From: Bacteroidales bacterium
GTDB lineage: Bacteria; Bacteroidota; Bacteroidia; Bacteroidales; F082
NCBI GenBank assembly: GCA_017460915.1
Contig: JAFUAA010000049.1
Coordinates: forward strand, 268,547-332,546
Length of the DNA stretch: 64,000 bases
Direction: 5' to 3'
In this document: in pieces, positions 7,783 to 16,709 of the stretch
Layout: each line of letters starts with the position of its first letter
Position numbering within the stretch: position 1 is the first letter of the stretch
The notes under the pieces: model-generated
The model's input: only the letters and a program-made list of their open reading frames with translations
Databases searched by the model: none
Told to the model about the DNA's origin: nothing
Program-made: the position numbers and the translations under genes

Positions 7783-9348
7783 ATGGAAAAACTGCCTATT
7801 GGAATACAAAATTTTGAGAAATTGCGTGGTGAAGGCTATGCATACGTAGATAAGACCGCGTCGATATATAATATCGCCAAAGGCGGTGTGTGCATTTTTC
7901 TCTCGCGTCCGCGTCGGTTCGGCAAAAGCCTCCTGCTCTCCACCTTCAGGGCGTACTTCGAGGGTAAGAGGCATCTGTTTGAGGGGCTAGCCATAGCCCA
8001 ATTGGAACAGGAGTGGAAAAGCTATCCAGTGCTTTATTTGGACCTTAATACAGGCAAGTACGACACCAAAGAGTCGCTCGACGAACGGCTTGCAAACAAC
8101 CTTTCGTTATGGGAGAAAACCTACCAGGTCGACAGCAATGCAGTGCAATCGGTGGCCACACGCTTCGAGAATGTCATTCGTGCAGCACATGAACTGACAC
8201 GCGAGAAAGTGGTTGTTCTCGTTGACGAATACGACAAACCATTGCTTCAGGCCATCAACAATGAGCCGCTGCAAGCCGATTTCCGCAATACCCTGAAATC
8301 GTTCTATGGCAACCTCAAGTCGTGCGACGAACACATACGTTTTGCCATGCTTACTGGCGTGACCAAGTTCTCGCACATCAGCATCTTCAGCGATCTCAAC
8401 AACCTGCAGGACATCTCGCTTGACGCCCGCTATGCCGACATCTGCGGCCTGACTGCCGACGAGATAGCGCAAACTTTCGATGGCTATCTGGAGGCTTTCG
8501 CCCAAAAGGAAGGCTCGGACAAGGCCACCATCATGCGGCAGATGAAACAGATGTACGACGGATACCATTTCTCTGAGAATATGACCAAGGATATGTACAA
8601 CCCCTTTAGCGTGCTTAATGCCTTGTCGGAGCAGAAATTCCGTAATTTCTGGTTTTCGTCGGGTACCCCTACATTCCTTGTCAAGCTGTTGCAAAACGGT
8701 GACTATCGCTTGCAGGATTTCACCCAGGGCGACATCATAGCGAGCGACCTTTCGGGCAAGGGAAACCTGATAAGCGAGCCCATTGCGCTGTTCTATCAGA
8801 CGGGCTACCTAACCATCAAAGGTTACAACAAGGAATTTGGTAGCTACCGACTGGGCTTCCCCAACATGGAGGTGGAGCGGAGCTTCCTCAACTTCCTTCT
8901 GCCACGCTATGTGGGCACCACCGACAACCGATCGGCTTATTTTGTGGAAACTTTCGTGAACAGCTTGCGTCAAGGCAATGTAGAGGCGTTCATGGAAGGC
9001 ATGAGGACATTCTTTGCCGACACCCCTTATGAGTTGGTAAAGGATTTGGAGAACCACTATCAGAACGTGATGTTTACCATCTGCCGGCTGATGGGTTACC
9101 ACACCGTGGCAGAGTATCGCACGTCACAAGGACGCATCGACATGGTGGTGCAGACCAACAGTTACACTTACGTCTTTGAGTTCAAGTTCGGCAAGACGGC
9201 CGACGAAGCCCTTCGGCAAATCGACACAAAAGATTATATGCTGCCTTTCGCCGCCAACGGCACCCACCTGATGAAGGTAGGCGTGAACTTCTCTAAGGAG
9301 ACAAGGAATATTGACGATTATGTTTGGAAAAACGATTATGTTGGATAA
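7783..9348 (+). CDS. AAA-ATPase-like / PD-(D/E)XK nuclease superfamily protein (DUF1703 family)
   Basis: 521 aa. The N-terminal AAA-ATPase_like domain shows KLRGEGYAYVDKT, a P-loop FLSRPRRFGKSLLLSTF and a Walker B VVVLVDEYDKPLL. The C-terminal PDDEXK_9-type domain carries GRIDMVVQ followed by YVFEFKF, the D...ExK nuclease core. Proteins of this architecture are present in many copies in Bacteroidales genomes and sit in accessory regions; their biological role is undetermined. ATG at 7783 is preferred over TTG at 7699 because a good promoter lies between the two. It has no evident link to polysaccharide synthesis and looks like an insertion into the locus. Confidence 0.88.
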   Translation: MEKLPIGIQNFEKLRGEGYAYVDKTASIYNIAKGGVCIFLSRPRRFGKSLLLSTFRAYFEGKRHLFEGLAIAQLEQEWKSYPVLYLDLNTGKYDTKESLDERLANNLSLWEKTYQVDSNAVQSVATRFENVIRAAHELTREKVVVLVDEYDKPLLQAINNEPLQADFRNTLKSFYGNLKSCDEHIRFAMLTGVTKFSHISIFSDLNNLQDISLDARYADICGLTADEIAQTFDGYLEAFAQKEGSDKATIMRQMKQMYDGYHFSENMTKDMYNPFSVLNALSEQKFRNFWFSSGTPTFLVKLLQNGDYRLQDFTQGDIIASDLSGKGNLISEPIALFYQTGYLTIKGYNKEFGSYRLGFPNMEVERSFLNFLLPRYVGTTDNRSAYFVETFVNSLRQGNVEAFMEGMRTFFADTPYELVKDLENHYQNVMFTICRLMGYHTVAEYRTSQGRIDMVVQTNSYTYVFEFKFGKTADEALRQIDTKDYMLPFAANGTHLMKVGVNFSKETRNIDDYVWKNDYVG

Positions 9349-9362
9349 TTAGTAACGGACGA

Positions 9363-10313
9363 ATGAATATAATCCCAATCATTTTTGCCATTGACAACAA
9401 TGTTGTCGTGCAGTGTGGAGTGACTATCACTTCTTTGTTGTTGAATGCAAAGGAGGATACGAGATACAATGTTTTCGTTTTGTACGAGAAACATAAACTG
9501 CCAGAAAGCAGTCGAAATCGTCTGACCGATGCTTTTCACGATTGCAATCAATGCACTTTGTCGTTTGTTGAAGTTCATGATGATTACTCTGATGTCTCTA
9601 TTACGGGGGGGCGAATCACATTGGCCACATATTATCGACTTTCCATCCCAACCTTGTTTCCCCAATTCGACAAAGTCATCTATGCGGACATTGATATGAT
9701 TTTTCAACAGGATTTGTCTGAATTGTTCCAAACAGCTTTGCAACATGGCGAGTTGGTGGCTGCCGCTCGCGACTTGGCTATTGATGACAAGTGTTTTTTC
9801 AAGTCTTCCATGCCTGCCAAGATAGGAAAAAGCGAAAAGGATTATTTCAATGCGGGTTTCTTGGTGATGAACTTGAAGCTGATGCGGGAAGAGAATATTG
9901 TGGAGGAGTTCAACCGTCACGCCAAAATCAAATACGACCAAAACGACCAAGATGTACTGAACGTGGTTTGCAAGGATCGAGTGCAACTGCTGCCCTCCAT
10001 GTATAACTTCCAACTGAACCATTTCTCCAATTACATGTGGGGGAGAAGCAAGACAGATATCGCATTTGGCGATTTGTTCAAACACGCTACGCTTCACTAC
10101 ACATGGAAGCACAAGCCGTGGAGCTCGTTGGAGTGTGTAGCCTACGACACATGGTGGCACTATTACAAGATGTCGCCGTTTTATGACGATATGGTCTATT
10201 TCAAGCGACAATATGACCAGATTGAGGCAAGCCGCAACGATTATCATAACCGGTCTAATTCCCAACTGTTTAAGAGGATATTGGCCAATATGAATCATAA
10301 GCTTTTTGGATAA
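9363..10313 (+). CDS. glycosyltransferase family 8, possible phase-variable gene, open
   Basis: 316 aa, GT8 (LpsA/galactosyl- or glucosyltransferase type). The N-terminus IPIIFAIDNNVVVQCGVTI, the metal-binding DxD in VIYADIDMIF (Asp109, Asp111), KDYFNAGFLVMN and the C-terminal HYTWKHKPW are all family landmarks. A G7 tract at 9605-9611 encodes Thr-Gly-Gly-Arg at residues 81-84 just before the conserved TLATYYRL helix. ATG at 9363 lies 14 bases after the ATPase stop. A 4-base gap separates it from the TupA-like gene that follows. Confidence 0.9.
   Translation: MNIIPIIFAIDNNVVVQCGVTITSLLLNAKEDTRYNVFVLYEKHKLPESSRNRLTDAFHDCNQCTLSFVEVHDDYSDVSITGGRITLATYYRLSIPTLFPQFDKVIYADIDMIFQQDLSELFQTALQHGELVAAARDLAIDDKCFFKSSMPAKIGKSEKDYFNAGFLVMNLKLMREENIVEEFNRHAKIKYDQNDQDVLNVVCKDRVQLLPSMYNFQLNHFSNYMWGRSKTDIAFGDLFKHATLHYTWKHKPWSSLECVAYDTWWHYYKMSPFYDDMVYFKRQYDQIEASRNDYHNRSNSQLFKRILANMNHKLFG
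9605..9611 (+). repeat. poly-G tract, G7, in-frame
   Basis: Seven G between TTAC and CGAATC in the GT8 gene; reading is ACG GGG GGG CGA. Shorter than the other four tracts, so slippage would be expected to be rarer. Confidence 0.85.
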
Positions 10314-10316
10314 GCG

Positions 10317-11216
10317 ATGTTCAAGAAAGCCCACAGATACCTGCGAAACCCTTATTATGCCTTGGGGTATGATTTGCTGAAAACACATCCGAATTGGATG
10401 TCAGACAAATATTTCATCAAGGTCTTCTGGAAGCAGGTGATGGATTACCCTTTGGATTTGAAACACCCTGAGACTTTCAATGAGAAACTGCAATGGATGA
10501 AATTGTATGACAGGAATCCGCTGTATACGCTGCTGGTGGATAAATTGAAAGTGAAGCAATGGGTGGCCGAAAGGATTGGAGATGAACATGTGATTCCCAC
10601 TTTGGCCGTGTATGATAGCATTGATGACATCAGACTGGAAGATCTGCCCAATCAGTTTGTCTTGAAGTGCAACCATGACTCGGGTGGCGTTGTAATCTGC
10701 AAGGACAAGGGTAGCTTTGATTTGGATGTTGCTAAAGCAAGACTGAGAAAGAGTTTTGACCATAATTTCTATTGGAATTATCGTGAATGGGCATACAAAA
10801 ATGTGGAGAGGAAGATTTTTGCAGAGCAGTTCATTCAGGACAAGTTAACTCCAGAAGACTTGATGGATTACAAAGTGTTTAATTTTGGCGGTGAACCTCG
10901 ACTCATTCAGGTCGATTTTGACCGATTCAAGAGGCACAAAAGAAATTTGTACGACACGGCATGGAATTACATTGAGGCTCGAATCCAATATCCCAACGCC
11001 CCCCAGCATATCATCGACAAACCGAAGGCATTGGAGGAGATGCTGCGTATGGCTGAAAGGTTGAGTGAAGGTCTTCATCAGGTGCGTACGGATTTTTATC
11101 TGATCGATGATAGGGTGTATTTTGGTGAAATGACATTCTATCATGGTGGTGGGTATGAAAGATTTGAACCCCATTCGCTTGGCTTGCAAATGGGAGAATG
11201 GATAAAACTTCCTTAA
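10317..11216 (+). CDS. TupA-like ATP-grasp family protein
   Basis: 299 aa, paralogue of the gene at 3281. Family landmarks in order are HPETFNEKLQWMKLYDRNPLY, DKLKVKQWV, LPNQFVLKCNHDSGGVVIC, EQFIQDKLTPEDLMDYKVF and the C-terminal VRTDFYLIDDRVYFGEMTFYH. These are putative ATP-dependent ligases of polysaccharide loci that may join an amino acid or other carboxylate to the glycan; no substrate can be inferred. The ATG at 10317 follows the GT8 stop by 3 bases. Confidence 0.85.
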   Translation: MFKKAHRYLRNPYYALGYDLLKTHPNWMSDKYFIKVFWKQVMDYPLDLKHPETFNEKLQWMKLYDRNPLYTLLVDKLKVKQWVAERIGDEHVIPTLAVYDSIDDIRLEDLPNQFVLKCNHDSGGVVICKDKGSFDLDVAKARLRKSFDHNFYWNYREWAYKNVERKIFAEQFIQDKLTPEDLMDYKVFNFGGEPRLIQVDFDRFKRHKRNLYDTAWNYIEARIQYPNAPQHIIDKPKALEEMLRMAERLSEGLHQVRTDFYLIDDRVYFGEMTFYHGGGYERFEPHSLGLQMGEWIKLP

Positions 11217-11221
11217 AAACG

Positions 11222-12217
11222 ATGCTGAAACTCTCCTTCATCCTTCCCTGCTACAATGTTGAGCGTTACATCGCCGACTGCCTCAACAGCATCTACGCCC
11301 AGGACTTGCCCGAAAACGAGTTTGAGGTGATTTGCGTGAACGACTGCTCGACGGATAAGACCCGCGAGGTGATTGCGTCCGTCCAAGGGCAGCATCCGAA
11401 CCTTGTACTAATCAACCAATCTCGTAACATGTACTCTGGTGCCTCTCGCAATCGGGGGCTGGAAATGGCAAAGGGCGACTATATTTGGTTTGTGGATGCC
11501 GATGATATGGTGAAACCACAAGTGGCTGCCCATCTTCTGGACATGGCTTACGCTGACGATTTGGAGGTGTTGCTTTTCAATTATGATGAATTCAAGGACG
11601 ATCATTCGGATGGGTGCAACAAAATAAAAGACCTGTTTCGTGACACGGAGGTTATGGGAGGGAGCGCGTTCGCCGAACGTGAGTTCGGCTGCATCCTGAG
11701 CAGGCTTTCTTTGTTGTGGCTGAGGTTGGTGAAACGCTCGCTGATAGAGAGATACAATCTTCGTTTTTCCGATTTGTACATCTCGCAGGACGGCCCATTT
11801 GCGTGGGAGTCGTTGCTGTTGGCAGAAAGGGTGAAGTCGATTTCGGAGCGATGCTATGACTATAGGGTCAATTCGCAATCGATTACGGCAGACAAGAATA
11901 CGGCAAAAAAGGCTGCGGTGTGGTCGTTCCAGTATCCGACGCAAATCAAAAGCGTGAAGGAGAAGGTTGCAGGTGCCGTTCCGGATGGCGTGGTGGCTTG
12001 GCTTGACCAGAGCGTCCGATACGAGGTAAACGAGTTTGCCGTCCGCTATCAGCGTTTGCCTGCCGAAGAAAAGACCCAATATTACAAGGCGATGCGAGCC
12101 GAAAAAGGATGGTATAAGAAATTCAAGTGTTGTTTGTCGCGAAAGAACAAGGTGGTTTATTGGATGGGATTTTTTGGGGAGCATGCTTTCTCAAAAGCGA
12201 TCAAAAGAGTGAAATGA
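11222..12217 (+). CDS. glycosyltransferase family 2
   Basis: 331-aa GT-A enzyme. LSFILPCYNVERYIADCL and EVICVNDCSTDKT are the nucleotide-binding strands, and YIWFVDADDMVKP contains the DADD metal site. The C-terminal half follows the usual acceptor-binding layout. An in-frame ATG at 11198 lies inside the previous gene; the ATG at 11222, 5 bases after that gene's stop and directly before the conserved strand, is the better start. Overlaps the next gene by ATGA. Confidence 0.88.
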   Translation: MLKLSFILPCYNVERYIADCLNSIYAQDLPENEFEVICVNDCSTDKTREVIASVQGQHPNLVLINQSRNMYSGASRNRGLEMAKGDYIWFVDADDMVKPQVAAHLLDMAYADDLEVLLFNYDEFKDDHSDGCNKIKDLFRDTEVMGGSAFAEREFGCILSRLSLLWLRLVKRSLIERYNLRFSDLYISQDGPFAWESLLLAERVKSISERCYDYRVNSQSITADKNTAKKAAVWSFQYPTQIKSVKEKVAGAVPDGVVAWLDQSVRYEVNEFAVRYQRLPAEEKTQYYKAMRAEKGWYKKFKCCLSRKNKVVYWMGFFGEHAFSKAIKRVK

Positions 12218-13215
12218 ATAGGATACTTGGTATGGAACCAAAAAATGGAATATTGGTGTCAGTTGTAGTAATCACATATAACCAAGAAAAGTGTTTACCG
12301 AAGACTTTGGACTCGTTACTTGCACAGCAATGTTCGTTCCAATACGAGATCATTGTGAGCGATGATTGCTCCAAAGACAACACGAGGAAGGTGATGGAAG
12401 AATATGCCGCCAATTATCCTTGTATTAAACCCTATTGCAATGAAAAGAATCTTGGTTTGGTGGGTAATTATATCAACGCGATTTCAAAGTGCAAAGGGAA
12501 ATATGTTGCTATGTGTGACGGTGATGATTTGTGGAATGATACAAGCAAAATTCAGAAACAGGTTGATGTATTGGAAAGCGACGACAGAATAGGACTGGTT
12601 TATACGGATGTTGTCATTGATTCGGCTATAACGGGAGAAAGATATGTCAGAAGATGTCAGGATCCGCAGGATGATTTGTTTACGCAGTTGCTTATTGGAA
12701 ACTTCATCACCATTTCAACGGCTTGTTTCCGTTCCGAGTTGCTTCAATATGTTGATTTCGCATCGTTTATCGAAAATGGCTTCATTATGCAGGATTATCC
12801 CATGTGGCTCTCGTTTTGCCATCATACGCGGTTTTGCCGTATCCCAGAACCAATGGTGACCTATCGTATTGATCATAAAGTGGTGAACACTGACGAAGTG
12901 TCGTTGCACGCTTGCCGTTTTGATGAAAACACAACGGAAATCCGTCTTCATTATTTAAAGCAGCATCCTGAAAGTACAATATTGACAGAGAAAGATCTTT
13001 TGGATGCCCATTATAGGATTGGGTATCGCTCGGGTTTGAATACAAATGATAGGCAAAGGACTTTGGACTATGTGAGAAAGATTTCTCATAAAAGTAAATA
13101 TGAGAAACGGCTTAAATGGATATGTGGCTCGAAGATTTTGTTTAATGGATATTTGAAATACCGAAGTATGCATATTAAACCTAAATCCCAATTGGAAATG
13201 TATTTTGGCAATTAA
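12214..13215 (+). CDS. glycosyltransferase family 2
   Basis: 333 aa. VSVVVITYNQEKCLPKTLD, YEIIVSDDCSKDNT and YVAMCDGDDLWND are the standard GT2 motifs, the last one carrying the metal-binding DGDD. The second half (MQDYPMWLSFCHHTRFCRIPE) matches rhamnosyl/galactosyl GT2 enzymes of capsule loci in layout only. The start at 12214 shares ATGA with the preceding stop. The gene is AT-richer than the one before it. Confidence 0.88.
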   Translation: MNRILGMEPKNGILVSVVVITYNQEKCLPKTLDSLLAQQCSFQYEIIVSDDCSKDNTRKVMEEYAANYPCIKPYCNEKNLGLVGNYINAISKCKGKYVAMCDGDDLWNDTSKIQKQVDVLESDDRIGLVYTDVVIDSAITGERYVRRCQDPQDDLFTQLLIGNFITISTACFRSELLQYVDFASFIENGFIMQDYPMWLSFCHHTRFCRIPEPMVTYRIDHKVVNTDEVSLHACRFDENTTEIRLHYLKQHPESTILTEKDLLDAHYRIGYRSGLNTNDRQRTLDYVRKISHKSKYEKRLKWICGSKILFNGYLKYRSMHIKPKSQLEMYFGN

Positions 13216-13227
13216 TCCGTTGTTGTG

Positions 13228-14160
13228 ATGAAGACGATACTTATAATAGGAGGTTATGGTTTTTTGGGTACAAACATCATCAAGTTTGTAGAGGATTATC
13301 TGAAGGGGCAATACAAAGTCATCGTTTTTGACAAGTTCAGTTCCAATCGTTCAGGTTCGACTTTTGATTGTGTCGTGAAATCCTATGCTGGTGATTTTTC
13401 TGATTCGGTAGTGGTAGACCGCGTTTTTGCCGAAAACCAGATAGATTTGGTGATTCATTCGTTGAGTACGACAGTGCCTTCGCAGTCGTTCAACGCTCGA
13501 TATGATGTGGAGACAAATCTTGTGCCGACCATCGAATTGCTGAATTGCATGGTGCGCCATAAAGTATGTGACATAGTGTACATATCGTCAGGAGGAGCCG
13601 TTTACGGAGATTTATCTTTGAAGCAGCATAAGGAGTCGGAGGATGTGTTCCCGAAAAGCTCATACGGAGTGGTGAAACTGGCCATTGAGAAGTATTTGAT
13701 GCAATATGCGGCATTGTATGGTTTCCGACCACTGGTTCTTAGATTGTCAAATCCTTATGGCCCTTATCATTTTTCAAGACAGCAAGGAGTATGCAATGTT
13801 GCTATGAATGCCGCTTTGTTGGAAGAGTCGTTTGTCGTTTGGGGGAATGGTGATGCGAAGAAGGATTACATTTATGTGAATGACTTTGTAAACATATTAT
13901 TTATATTGCTGAAGAAAGGAATCCATAGGCAGGTAATCAATGTGGCCAGTGGCTGTTTGGTCTCGGTGAATGAGATATTGAGACAAATTCGTTCCATGGT
14001 TCCATCGTTTAGGTGGACTTATGGTGAAGCCTCGAAATACGATGTCTCGCAATTTGAATTAGATACAACAAAACTTCACTCATTTGTGGGAGACTATCGT
14101 TTTGTAGGGATTGAAGAAGGTTTGAGGCTCTTATTTGAGTGGAAAAAGAAAGAGGTATGA
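13228..14160 (+). CDS. NAD-dependent epimerase/dehydratase (extended SDR)
   Basis: 310 aa. The dinucleotide-binding motif GGYGFLG is at residues 8-14, the SSGGAVYGD strand supplies the catalytic serine region, and YGVVK is the Tyr-X3-Lys pair. LRLSNPYGP and KKDYIYVNDFV are typical of UDP-glucose 4-epimerase and GDP-mannose/dTDP-sugar modifying enzymes. It probably makes a nucleotide sugar for the adjacent transferases in the cytoplasm; the exact substrate is not determined. ATG 13228 is preferred over GTG 13225. Overlaps the following gene by ATGA. Confidence 0.88.
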   Translation: MKTILIIGGYGFLGTNIIKFVEDYLKGQYKVIVFDKFSSNRSGSTFDCVVKSYAGDFSDSVVVDRVFAENQIDLVIHSLSTTVPSQSFNARYDVETNLVPTIELLNCMVRHKVCDIVYISSGGAVYGDLSLKQHKESEDVFPKSSYGVVKLAIEKYLMQYAALYGFRPLVLRLSNPYGPYHFSRQQGVCNVAMNAALLEESFVVWGNGDAKKDYIYVNDFVNILFILLKKGIHRQVINVASGCLVSVNEILRQIRSMVPSFRWTYGEASKYDVSQFELDTTKLHSFVGDYRFVGIEEGLRLLFEWKKKEV

Positions 14161-15079
14161 GAAAGAGCTTTATACGCGCTGCTTTGGTTTTTGTCAAGCA
14201 CAAGTTGCTTTATGAAAACAAACTTTCACCCGCCATATATAGGCTCTTGTGCAGGTTGCGCCTGATGAAACCTTATATGGTCATTTGGGTGGATGGTGGC
14301 ATCTGTTCGCAGATGCATCAATATTTGTTGGGACGATATTATGCGGAAAAAGGGATGAATGTGGCCTATGATACAAGATTCTACCGATTCAATGGACGTG
14401 ACAAAGACTTTAAGTTCGAACGCAAGTTTGAGTTTCGGGAGATGTGGCCAGGTTTGCCTATGAAAATAGCTCCAGACGAGCTGTTGAAATACTACGAAAA
14501 AGTTTTTCCCGTAACTCGTAATGGTATGCATTTTCCTCTTCAGGTTGAACCTCCGAAGTATTTTGGTGGCTATTATTTTTTTGATGACGAAAAGGAGTAT
14601 GCCCAACTCTTTAGTAGATGTTTTTCGATATCAGGATGTTGCGCCCTAGGTAAGTTAAGTATCGTTAACAAATGGAGGGGGGGGTAAAATGTGCAGTTCA
14701 TGTTCGTAGAGGCGATTTGGCCAATATGGAAGATTGCTTTTATGGTAAGGTGACAAAATCCTATTTTTCGAATGCCTTGGAATATGTAAAACGCCATTTC
14801 TATAATGTAAAATTCTTTTTCTTTTCAGACGAGTTGGATTGGGTGGAACAGAATTTGTTGGAGGAAGTGGAGAGATTCCCGTATGAATTGATGAGAGGCA
14901 ATAAAGCTTGGGAGGATTTGGCGTTGATGGCATATTGTGATTGCTACATTTCCAGTCAAGGAAGTGCTGGCAAGGTGGCGGCTATGATGAACGGAATTGG
15001 TCTGTTGATTATTCCCAATGATCCGCATGATTTGAAATGGAAAGAACGGTATGAAAACACTATGGTGATTGATAATTGA
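14157..15079 (+). pseudogene. alpha-1,2-fucosyltransferase-like (GT11), phase-variable candidate, currently OFF
   Basis: The first half (frame from ATG 14157) carries the GT11 N-terminus VIWVDGGICSQMHQYLLG and stops at 14685-14687 directly after a G8 tract. The second half, in the frame one base off, continues VKCAVHVRRGDLANM, the HxRRGD donor-binding motif of GT11, then FFFSDELDWVEQ and CDCYISSQGSAGK. Adding one G (G9) joins them exactly as Trp-Arg-Gly-Gly-Val-Lys-Cys-Ala-Val-His, giving a 307-residue enzyme of normal GT11 length with no other defect. I therefore call it a switched-off contingency gene and not a decayed one. Transfer of fucose is inferred from the family; other 6-deoxysugars are possible. 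Confidence 0.85.
14677..14684 (+). repeat. poly-G tract, G8, frameshifting (OFF)
   Basis: Eight G between TGGA and TAAAAT. Present reading is AGG GGG GGG TAA (stop); G9 reads AGG GGG GGG GTA AAA and restores the fucosyltransferase. Confidence 0.92.
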
Positions 15080-15168
15080 AAAATACGACAATCCCCATCC
15101 TCCTTATCACCTTCAATCGCCCCGAGCACACGCGGCGGGTGCTGGAAATAAATGATATGGAATGTTGA
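15076..15168 (+). pseudogene. fragment of a glycosyltransferase N-terminus
   Basis: A 30-codon frame starting at a TTG that overlaps the fucosyltransferase stop reads TIPILLITFNRPEHTRRVLE. The 57 bases at 15091-15147 match 15729-15785 in the next glycosyltransferase with five differences, all at third codon positions. The match stops abruptly at 15147, where the ATPase remnant begins. It is the 5' stub of a paralogous transferase rather than a fresh duplication. Confidence 0.75.
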
Positions 15169-15721
15169 CTCAAGATAGAATATTCGACTTGCTCCTTATT
15201 GGCGAAAAGGTAACGCTTGAATGTAAGCGTGCGGGGTAAAAACTACCCAATAGCGTGTGGGAAACTTATTCCGCCATGGCCAACACTTACGGTGGCACAA
15301 TTCTGCTAGGCATTGAGGAAGTGAAAGCTGAGAAGGATTGGCGCAAGCGTTATCCTATTGCTGGGTTGACCAATGCCGAAAAACTGCGTGCCGACTTCTG
15401 GAATATGCTCAACGATACCGAAAAGGTGAATCTCAACCTTTTGATTGACGAAGATGTTGAGATTGTGAAGATAGAAGGGAAAGACATTATCGCCATTCAG
15501 GTTCCTCAGGCCGATTACCACCAAAAGCCAGTGCTTAACGAACGCTATGAGTTGCAGATTGTGGGACATACGAAGAATTGGCAGCTTTGGTTGGAAGAAC
15601 TAAGGAAGCTATATGGATTCATATCAAGTCATTGAAAGAAAAAGGGTTGATTGCTCGTGTGGGTTCCGACAAGGATGGTTATTGGATAGTGAATGTAACA
15701 AAAGATAATAAGGATGTCTGA
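15162..15721 (+). pseudogene. remnant of an AlbA_2-type ATP-binding regulator
   Basis: From ATG 15162 the frame reads MLTQDRIFDLLLIGEKVTLE and then CKRAG, a stop at 15237-15239, and continues KLPNSVWETYSAMANTYGG and ILLGIEEVKAEKDW, the classic AlbA_2 domain start. After about residue 140 the central ATPase core is missing, and another frame resumes with IHIKSLKEKGLIARVGSDKD, the same winged-helix terminus seen in the first gene of the window. It carries a nonsense mutation, a large internal deletion and a frameshift. It lies exactly between a stub and an intact copy of related glycosyltransferases. Confidence 0.85.
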
Positions 15722-16709
15722 CTTTCATATCCCCATCCTCCTCATCACCTTCAACCGCCCCGAGCATACGCGACGAGTGCTGGAAGCCATCATGGCGGCC
15801 CAGCCGCAGGATTTGTATGTGTTCCAGGATGGTGCCCGCGAGGGCAACGAGAACGACATAAAGAAATGTGCCGAAGTGCGACAAGTGGTGGAGGATATGA
15901 CACGGAAAAATGAACTGCGACTGCACACGAATTTCTCTGACAAAAACCTCGGCTGTGGCGCTGGCCCCATGACGGGCATCAGTTGGTTCTTCGGCCAAGT
16001 GGAGATGGGCATCGTGATGGAGGACGATTGTTTGCCGCATCCCGATTTCTTTGGCTATTGCGAGGTATTACTGCAAAGGTACAAGGACGATGACAAGGTT
16101 CGGTTCATCAATGCAACCTTGTACGACAACCGCTGGCAATGCGATGCATCATACGATTTTTCGCGTTATATGGTGACAGGCGCATGGGCAGGCTGGAAAC
16201 GTACATGGCAAGGCTTCGACTTGGACTTGAAAACGCTCGATGCCAAGGCTTTCAGGAAACATGTGCTCCAACTGACTGACAATAGGGGAGAAGCCAACTG
16301 GTGGTATTCCATTGTGATGGAAATCCAGCAGGACACGAAGAAAAAGTCCTATTGGGACTACCAAATGCAAATCCACCTGTTCAGCAATAGCGCCCTGACC
16401 ATTCATCCCAAGGTGAACTTGGTGAGCAACATCGGTTTTGACGGTCAAGGTACGCACACGTTGAGCAATTCCGACAATCGCGGTGGCCGTGCTGTTTATC
16501 CCATCCTGCCGTTGGTGCATCCTGTGTCGCATCAGGTGGATAAGACGAGGGATGCCCGTTGTTGGGCCAAGGCACAGAGCTACGGCTGGTTGAAAGATAC
16601 TATCGGTTATTGGTATCAAACATGGCTTTGGACGGACGGTATCGTCCATAGGCTGTTGATGGCATATAAGAAAATGAGGGGCAAAGGGATCAATTCCAGA
16701 AAAGTATGA
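15714..16709 (+). CDS. GT-A glycosyltransferase (sugar-nucleotide transferase fold)
   Basis: 331 aa. IPILLITFNRPEHTRRVLEA and LYVFQDGAREGNE open a nucleotide-diphospho-sugar transferase fold related to family 2 and to GNT-I-like bacterial proteins; VEMGIVMEDDCLPHPDFF contains the EDD metal site. The C-terminal region WAGWKRTWQGFD with conserved aromatic residues is typical of this group. The ATG at 15714 overlaps the tail of the ATPase remnant, so this gene is probably served by read-through transcription. It overlaps the next gene by 4 bases. Donor sugar unknown. Confidence 0.85.
   Translation: MSDFHIPILLITFNRPEHTRRVLEAIMAAQPQDLYVFQDGAREGNENDIKKCAEVRQVVEDMTRKNELRLHTNFSDKNLGCGAGPMTGISWFFGQVEMGIVMEDDCLPHPDFFGYCEVLLQRYKDDDKVRFINATLYDNRWQCDASYDFSRYMVTGAWAGWKRTWQGFDLDLKTLDAKAFRKHVLQLTDNRGEANWWYSIVMEIQQDTKKKSYWDYQMQIHLFSNSALTIHPKVNLVSNIGFDGQGTHTLSNSDNRGGRAVYPILPLVHPVSHQVDKTRDARCWAKAQSYGWLKDTIGYWYQTWLWTDGIVHRLLMAYKKMRGKGINSRKV

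Noticed and set aside
15091..15785. Recent direct duplication or insertion-site duplication
   Set aside because: The two 57-base copies differ at five silent sites, so they are older paralogues, not a fresh target duplication.
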